Positions 18,999 to 24,473 of a stretch of 24,473 nt of DNA are shown here, piece by piece. Location: contig JAQGAU010000734.1 in assembly GCA_034698045.1 (NCBI GenBank), forward strand, positions 1 to 24,473, in the 5' to 3' direction. This DNA is from Paramacrobiotus richtersi. Lineage: Eukaryota > Tardigrada > Eutardigrada > Parachela > Macrobiotidae. Under the pieces are notes generated by a model. That model searched no databases and was not told the DNA's origin. It worked only from the letters and a program-made list of their open reading frames with translations. The number at the start of each line of letters is the position of its first letter. The stretch's first letter is position 1. A program made the position numbers and the translations under genes.

Positions 18999-19958
18999 CT
19001 AGTTCTTAAGGGTAGATATCTTCTCGGCCTGGTCAGCGTACGAACCAACACGCGCAAACAAACTATTCTTACAGCCACCTTTAGCTACGTAAACCGAAAC
19101 AGATCGACCATCGATGCCATTCGCCTCGATAACCGTCTTCAAGTCCTGCTCGTATTCCTCGGCTGTCTTGTAAGGAGTTTTCTCCAGCTGGGGAATTCCA
19201 TGCAGGCAGAAGGCCTTCTTTTCCTTATCCGGCTTAATAGTGCGCTTCATCCACAATTTAGACGTAGCGATATCTGTGTCCAGAAAGGACGATGGCGTTT
19301 GTCGGATGCCCAGACGATTTTCTTTCGAACAACAGTTGACCACGATTTCTCGCTGCTCGACGAAGTTTAAGCGGGACTATCGAAACCGGGAGGAGACACT
19401 TTCAGCTCGGGGGTTGACGAAACTGTAGAACAAGTGGAATGATTCTGCGTCGCTTTTGACAGGCGTCCGCGTGGCCGTTTGAAACCCACTGGGTCGAAGA
19501 ACTAGACGACTTTTGCTGACTGGAGCAGCTGCAAAACCTGAGGATTTCTCATCGGTGACGACGGCTTTCTGCAGGTTTTGCAAGGAAACGGCAGCATCAT
19601 TGTATCGTATCTGGCTTTCCGACAGAGCTTCTTCCAAGACAGACACACGTTCCCTCAGATCATCGTTCTGTTTTTTTTTGGAGATCGCGACAACGGAGAT
19701 GAACATCCTCGTCAATGCGCTCCTTGACGAACACTTTGACTGACTTGAAACCAAGCAAGCTTTCAATATTTTCTTGTCCATCCATATGTCTTGATACATT
19801 CCTTCCATTTGCCCAGCTAACACTCTCGCTATCTTTTGAAGTACAGGAATTAACGTAGCAAAAGATCATTGCCCATAAGGCAGTTTATCAGGGAAGTAAT
19901 CTCGGATATCGCTAGATATGGCTTTCTCCAGATCGCTACTGCTAGCTGTGTTCGCCAT
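18999..19958 (-). pseudogene. Broken ORF1-like protein of a non-LTR retrotransposon
   Basis: From an ATG at 19958–19956 one frame runs about 320 codons, interrupted only by TGA (19868–19866) and TAG (19379–19377). The N-terminal part (IPVLQKIARVLAGQMEGMYQ) and the middle (NDDLRERVSVLEEALSESQ) look like coiled coil, followed by a Ser/Thr/Pro-rich stretch. The C-terminal part includes KAFCLHGIPQLEKTP, EEYEQDLKTVIEANGIDG and SVSVYVAKGG, which resembles the 'xVxxGIPE…E…DL…L…' pattern in ORF1 proteins of several LINE groups. Locally the +1 frame reads better between about 19790 and 19672, which suggests compensated frameshifts, one at the run of nine A (19671–19679). ORF1 proteins bind and package element RNA. 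The assignment is by pattern only; a decayed host coiled-coil gene is the alternative. Confidence 0.45.
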
Positions 19959-20026
19959 CGTATTCACTCAGAGGTCCGCATATGATCAGCCAATTTCACA
20001 AATGAGATTCCAGGCATACATATAAA

Positions 20027-20548
20027 TATAGATGCCGTTAACCGAACCGAACCGTTTTCGGGACCGGTCCTGTCGGTCCGGTCCTCTATGGTCCCGTATT
20101 TTTGGGACCGAAAGACCGAAGCAGGAAGGACTGCAAAGACCGGTTTTCGTACTGAACCGAACCGAGAAGGACCGGGAAGGACCGAGAACCGATTAAATGT
20201 ACTAATGCTCTCTATAATACGAGAGGTTCAATAAATACTGTAGCAGGAGCTTGATGAAAAGTTGTTGATGTTGTGAGGAAAAAAGTTTCTGCTTAGAAAA
20301 GGCCCGATGTACCACAAGAATTTCTTTTCGTACTGGATTTATAGTAAATATGCACCTTCGCAGCGGGTGTCTCAAGTGCAAAATTATAATCGGTTATTTT
20401 CGGTCCTTCCTGGTCCTTCCCGGTCTTCAGTCCTAACCGAACCAGAAGGACTGGTCCTTTAGAAAGACCGCAAAAAAAAGAACGGTTACGGTGCGGAGTC
20501 GAAGTGGGACCAGAACCGGGACCATTTAGAGGACCGGCGGCATCTCTA
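20027..20548. mobile_element. hAT-type MITE, 522 bp, with perfect 8-bp target duplication
   Basis: The ends are TATAGATGCCG (20027–20037) and CGGCATCTCTA (20538–20548), inverted with one mismatch in 11. They are flanked on both sides by CATATAAA (20019–20026 and 20549–20556), a perfect 8-bp direct repeat as made by hAT transposases. Both arms are packed with GGACCG/CGGTCC and GGTCC/GGACC words in both orientations, allowing a long imperfect hairpin. There is no coding capacity. The intact target duplication suggests a comparatively recent insertion. Confidence 0.88.
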
Positions 20549-20556
20549 CATATAAA

Positions 20557-21300
20557 TCATAAAACCAAAGCAATTCGGCCAGATTTGTCAGATTGCGAAT
20601 TGTACGGATCTTGTCTTGAGTAGTTGACTTTGCTTTAATGCACGCCTTGCTTCTGCAATAGTGATTGTCCGCTTATGTCATGAGATGTAATGTTCTGTTG
20701 AAGTGTCTGTGGTGTTTATTGCTGTACCATAGAATCATACGTGTACACACACACTCACTCCGTCTGTGGTTAATGGTGGGTATGCGTGTTGTGCTGCCGC
20801 ACCAGGTTTAAATTCCCATGTTGTGAATGTGAGCCATAACTGGAATATGGGCTGCTTGCGTAATAAACATTATTATTATTACTAGGCAGCACTCCATTCT
20901 TTCGTGCTTGTAGACCGAGCGAATTAGTAGCCGACTAACAGCAAAAAAAAATAACATTTCTAGTTTTTCATCCGAGTACAAGGTTTAAAACAACCAACAA
21001 ATACTGGTGTATATAAATTCAATACCGGTGGCGAAGGAGTGTGTGCACCCTCTTAAAAGGGCACACCGACTTCTTATCGACGTCTTTTTTATCGCCGACA
21101 GAATATAGATGACAATTAATCGACACACCTATTCCATCAGCTAACAAAATCCATGTTAACTTTCGGTACCGATATATATATCGGTTGAAAATTCATTAAC
21201 GACATTTCGATGCCGTTCACAAACAGAAAAACAATGTGTTTGGCTCGCCCAAGCAGTACGCAGATTATTAAAACCAGTTTAGCAGGCCTGTTACATTCAA
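20557..21300. other. Intergenic; possible retroposon 3' tail and a perfect palindrome
   Basis: At 20860–20882 the sequence TAATAAACATTATTATTATT resembles the ATT-repeat tail of many LINE or SINE insertions. Upstream, GGTTTAAATTCCC (20807–20819) vaguely recalls a tRNA B box, but no A box is convincing. At 21169–21184 lies the perfect 16-bp palindrome CCGATATATATATCGG. No gene is seen. Confidence 0.35.
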
Positions 21301-21366
21301 GGTTAGCTGACTTCGCGGGAGAATTTCCCGATTACAGTTAATCCGGCACATTAGTAATTAATCAGC

Positions 21367-21721
21367 TTCGCGCGAGAAATCTCGTGCGTTACGAGAGTAA
21401 TGGAAAGACTAGGTTACGAAAGTAAGAACCAGTTAAGAAAGGAAACTGTTGAACTAAGAACGGAAACTAATAACGTAAACTAAGAAAGTAGAACCAAGAA
21501 GCTGAGAAACTAAATTACGAAATTAAAAATGTAAACTGAGAAGCTAAATTACGAAATCGGAACTAAGAAGCTACACTAGGAAAAGGCTAACAAACTAAGC
21601 CAATGAACTCAACTAAGAAACTAAGAAGATAACCTCAGAAAGTAAAACAGAAACGTAGCCTATAAGTCGCACGTGTGGAAACTTCGCAGTCTTTTAGTTT
21701 GCTCAAGAGATCTCGCGCGAA
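21367..21721. repeat. ACTAAGAA-rich simple-sequence tract bounded by inverted TTCGCGCGAGA words
   Basis: The 11-mer TTCGCGCGAGA at 21367–21377 is present in perfect inverse at 21711–21721, and a one-mismatch copy (TTCGCGGGAGA) lies at 21312–21322. Between them (about 21415–21660) the plus strand is a purine-rich, degenerate repetition of AACTAAGAAAC-like units. It may be a small decayed foldback element around a microsatellite-like core. Confidence 0.4.
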
Positions 21722-21870
21722 ACTAACTCCGTCCGCTCGAGACCACACGCGTGCACGATTTACTACGCGCGGTAGCTTATTAGACAAAAGTTCACGGTGA
21801 CCGAGTCTGGGATTACCAGAGCCGCCACGGTCGGTTGCAAGTCCGGATTGTTCATTGCGGTCCGAGGCGT

Positions 21871-22031
21871 ACGAGGACATCATTTTTATGTGCCCCACCC
21901 GTCTGAGCGAGTGGTATAATGCTCCACTCGGTTGCTCCACTCCACACAGCACAGGCTGTCAGCCACGAGGCTGTGTGGAGCATTATACCACTCTCTCGCA
22001 AAGGTGGGGCACATCACAATGAAGTCCTCGT
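21871..22031. repeat. Large imperfect hairpin, two ~57-bp inverted arms and a ~47-base loop
   Basis: The left arm (21871–21927) reads ACGAGGAC…ATGTGCCCCACC…GAGTGGTATAATGCTCCAC. The right arm (21975–22031) is its inverse, with perfect blocks ACGAGGAC/GTCCTCGT, ATGTGCCCCACC and AGTGGTATAATGCTCCAC. Within the loop CCACACAGC pairs with GCTGTGTGG, extending the fold. It could be a foldback insertion, a recent local inverted duplication, or a structured RNA; there is no coding content. Confidence 0.75.
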
Positions 22032-22087
22032 AAAGATGATCGAAGGAAATGTAACGGGATTGTTAAGGTGTTGTCAACGACATCGGA

Positions 22088-22249
22088 ATGATTCATTGTT
22101 GTGAAAATGGTCTTGTTGGCGCTGGTCGTACTGAGGATGTTCCGGTGGGGGTTGGCTGTAATTTTAAAGGAACTCGTGACGACCGCATTTGGAAGAAGGA
22201 ATGTTCATGCCGTTTTCGGTGCAGAAGAATTTCATGTTTCTGGTTATAG
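22088..22249 (+). CDS. Candidate small cysteine-rich ORF or exon (53 codons)
   Basis: The ORF starts MIHCCENG and ends at TAG. It contains seven cysteines, with a C-terminal half GCNFKGTRD…WKKECSCRFRC…SC. The arrangement C-x3-G…W-x3-C-x-C-x3-C-x4-C loosely recalls a von Willebrand factor C-type module. It has no signal peptide of its own, so it would have to be an internal or last exon; AAG at 22061–22063 just upstream could serve as a splice acceptor. It is short, lies next to a large hairpin, and may be chance. No gene name is offered. Confidence 0.25.
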   Translation: MIHCCENGLVGAGRTEDVPVGVGCNFKGTRDDRIWKKECSCRFRCRRISCFWL

Positions 22250-23090
22250 ACTGATTGAGTAACTGCGGAATGGTTTTAGTCACATGTCAGAACGAAAGAA
22301 GCAGATGCTGCGCAGTAGCTACTTCTTCGATCGAACTAAAGGAACATGTTTCGTTGTTCTATCCACTACGCCCTTACCGTGCTAGCAAATCTACTGAATT
22401 AACGAATTTAAAACTAAGCGATAAAAAGATCCGGATCCATTTATCGCATCTGTGATGCCAGTTATATCCGAACGCATCTCTGCAGTAATGTAGCTGGAAC
22501 TTGCACAAGAGCAGACTGAACAGCAGGCAATCACGAATCGTTATGAAATAAAGCACGTCCCGCAAGGAAAACACACGACGAAATTGCACAGTATTTTGGC
22601 GAATAATCTAACTGCCATTCTTATGGCCGCGCTCTTTTGAACGGCGGTGATAAAGGTTGCTGCAGTTTTTTGCTCGGGCCGGTATGCCGCCGGTTGGTGC
22701 CATTACCATGCATGATTATCGTCAGCACATGCCGATCCCACGTTACGAATGTACAAAAAAAAAGTCGTGAAACACAGCTGTACCATTAACCTCCGACTTT
22801 ACCGGCGACGAGGCATTTTAACAATCAACACCAGGCACACCATTCCTTGTTGATGATGGTTTAATGGTTTAACGTCCACAGCAACAGGTCAATAACGCTC
22901 GAGCATCAGACACTTTCCTACCAACAAAAGTACAAGAAGCACAGCACTACAGAAAACAACATTACGAATTACAGCCGGAAGCAGTTTTGAAAAGCCGGCT
23001 GTTCCCTCTACGTACGTATGTCTGCATGCTGTTTTCAGTTTGAACACTGCTTCCAGACGATGTACCTCGTCTCAAAAAAACATTAACAAT
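22250..23090. other. Upstream region of LRR copy B
   Basis: No convincing gene is present; the short ORFs at 22255–22455 and 22374–22589 overlap antisense. From about 22970 to 23090 the sequence is clearly related to 7738–7868 upstream of LRR copy A: ACAGCCGG, CGGCTGT, TCTGCA, CTTCCAGACGA and GTCTCA occur in the same order. The promoter or leader was therefore duplicated with the gene. Confidence 0.5.
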
Positions 23091-24282
23091 ATGCGGTCTT
23101 TGTTAACTGTACTTGCAGTCCTGATTGTAGGTGCGTCGGTCTCGACTACCTCAGTCAATGGCTCCGCGAGTCTACCGAATCCAAACTGTACCGTTCGCAA
23201 CAATACTATGCGCTGTGACGACACCAGCATTCCCGGAAATTTTACCGTTGCACTGCTTCCTGCCAGCCTGGCAGAGATCTACCTGGGATCAGCATGTATG
23301 AACGAAAATACTGGAGTCTAGTGCAATGTCCTTGGAGCTGGTGCGGAGCCGTTCCCATCCAGCCTGGTATCATTGAAGATCATGTTTTTCAGAGGATTTC
23401 GCTCCAAAAAGGGAGGCGACTTCAAGTTCAACGTACTGCTGGATAGAGTTAAAGAACAGTTAGTGGATTTGTTCATCTACTACTCCAAATTGGATAAGAT
23501 GGAGGCCAAGTGTTTCCAAGGGTACCGGTCGCTGCAACGTCTTATCCTGAGAAGTGCTTTCCGTGACGTCTCACCAGATGCCTTTGTGGAAATCACCAAT
23601 GCCGGCAGCACACCTTCGTTAACTTATTTCAGTTTGTACGAAAATGCGCTGACGACCTTTGACTGGGGTGTGTTGCGACCAGTTGCAGGAAGCCTGGTAT
23701 GTAATTAATTACTCTCATTTATTTCTTGCCAAATAGAATGTTCGGCTACAACTATAACTATAACATCCTTTAATCAGAACAGATCAATTCAGATTGTGAC
23801 GTGGTAAACAGACACTAAAATAAAAGTGCAGCGAATCAATGAACCATTCGTCTGTACCTCGACTGACCACGGATATGCTCTTCTTGCAGGATCACCTTTA
23901 TCTTGATAAACAAACTCATGGCCTGCAAAAGGTCTTCCGCAATACTCCATTCTTCTCACTGTCTTCCATCGAAAGAATTCGAATGGACCAAAAGAGTCTG
24001 ACAACCGTCCCGAAAGAAATTGTGGAAACCATTCAGGGCGAGAATGTGACCTTCATTCTGGAGAAGAATAACTTCTGTCCGGAAAGTCCTACCTGCTCAT
24101 GTTGCGCAATGAAGGATTTGGCTCAGTGGGCGAAACGTCGAGATGACGAACGTGCCGTATTCTTTGTCACTTTAGGGGAGGCATGTGGAACGGTCAATCG
24201 CACGAAAATGATATATTGGGCTAACTGGGAAGGCTCCCTACGGCTAGAGACTGCTACTGCTCTTTCCGAAAACTGTTCTTAG
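23091..24282 (+). pseudogene. Secreted leucine-rich-repeat protein, copy B, one internal stop
   Basis: Exon 1 (23091–23696) and exon 2 (23890–24282) flank a 193-bp intron with GTATGT and TTGCAG ends, at the same codon boundary as in copy A. MRSLLTVLAVLIVGASVS is the signal peptide. The LRRNT-like cap (C…MRCDDTSIPGNF) follows, then LRR segments (LFIYYSKLDKMEAKCF, LQRLILRSAF, LTYFSLYENAL, IERIRMDQKSLTTVP) and an LRRCT-like cap (NNFCPES…CSCCAMKDLAQW…EACGTVN). The conceptual length is 331 residues. A TAG at codon 77 (23319–23321) interrupts it just after the first cap; everything else is in frame. It may be a recently inactivated gene, a polymorphic null, an assembly error, or a gene using readthrough. 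The role is likely extracellular binding; the ligand is unknown. Confidence 0.75.
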
Positions 24283-24473
24283 TAGTTCTCAGGTCACTTT
24301 GAAGTTTGAGCAAGGCTACTGGACGTCTGCAAGGAAGTAAGAATATGTCACGGACTGGACATTACCTCGCTTTCATTCGCCCAACTGCAGTGCTATTTGG
24401 AACTGGGTGACATTATTGCATTTGTTTCAGCGGTTATTGCTGTATATTTCATCAAGACTAAATTTGCTAAAAT
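24283..24473. other. 3' flank of LRR copy B to the window edge
   Basis: No AATAAA is present in the 190 bp available, and the last 80 bases encode a hydrophobic-looking stretch without a start. Any polyadenylation site lies beyond the window. Confidence 0.3.

Noticed and set aside
20700..20884. tRNA-derived SINE
   Set aside because: The ATT tail and one B-box-like word are suggestive, but no A box, no tRNA-like 5' half and no flanking duplication could be identified.
21635..21952. 105-codon minus-strand ORF
   Set aside because: It runs through the hairpin arm and the GC-rich inverted words, without a motif or codon pattern suggesting selection.
1..24473. CRISPR array, rRNA or tRNA genes, bacterial operon features
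   Set aside because: No regularly spaced direct repeats, no recognisable rRNA blocks or tRNA cloverleaf, and the window has eukaryotic gene structure.

Overview
The window looks like a repeat-rich stretch of a metazoan (invertebrate) nuclear genome. The supporting signs are genes split by GT–AG introns, a TATA box and an AATAAA signal on a secreted-peptide gene, a secreted leucine-rich-repeat (LRR) gene family, and relics of animal transposon classes: a Tc1/mariner transposase, a hAT-type MITE, non-LTR retrotransposon pieces and a Polinton/Maverick-type protein-primed DNA polymerase. The lineage cannot be fixed from the sequence; a small invertebrate such as a tardigrade is possible but unproven.

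Layout. The left edge (minus strand, 1 to about 824) is the 5' part of a retrotransposon-like gene: a C2HC zinc finger, then the segment that normally precedes a reverse transcriptase, running off the window. From 1611 to 3707 lies a 2.1 kb interval bounded by near-identical inverted repeats next to TA dinucleotides. From 3.7 to 6.5 kb I see no credible gene. A 1.07 kb foldback element (6564–7634) lies just upstream of the first LRR gene copy (7869–9204), which is a pseudogene. A decayed family-B DNA polymerase (9584–13453) follows. From 13.8 to 15.8 kb there are degenerate tandem repeats and a second foldback element that shares a core with the first.

The best intact gene is at 16441–17042: two exons encoding a 76-residue secreted peptide with six cysteines in a knottin-like pattern and a C-terminal Gly-Arg-Lys, the classic form of an amidation signal. 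Two adjacent ~190 bp MITEs (17.58–17.97 kb), a catalytically dead Tc1 transposase fragment, a broken retrotransposon ORF1-like reading frame, and a hAT-type MITE with a perfect 8-bp target duplication come next. From 21.3 to 22.3 kb there is low-complexity sequence, a 57-bp-armed hairpin and a small cysteine-rich ORF. The second LRR copy (23091–24282) closes the window.

How the parts relate. The two LRR copies share exon structure, intron position and upstream sequence, so they are a segmental or tandem duplicate with about 14 kb of transposon-laden DNA between them. Each carries a disabling change at nearly the same place, after the N-terminal cap. Apart from the knottin-like gene, almost everything recognisable is decayed. 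No operon-like or defence-island organisation is visible, and I did not find a new multi-gene system.
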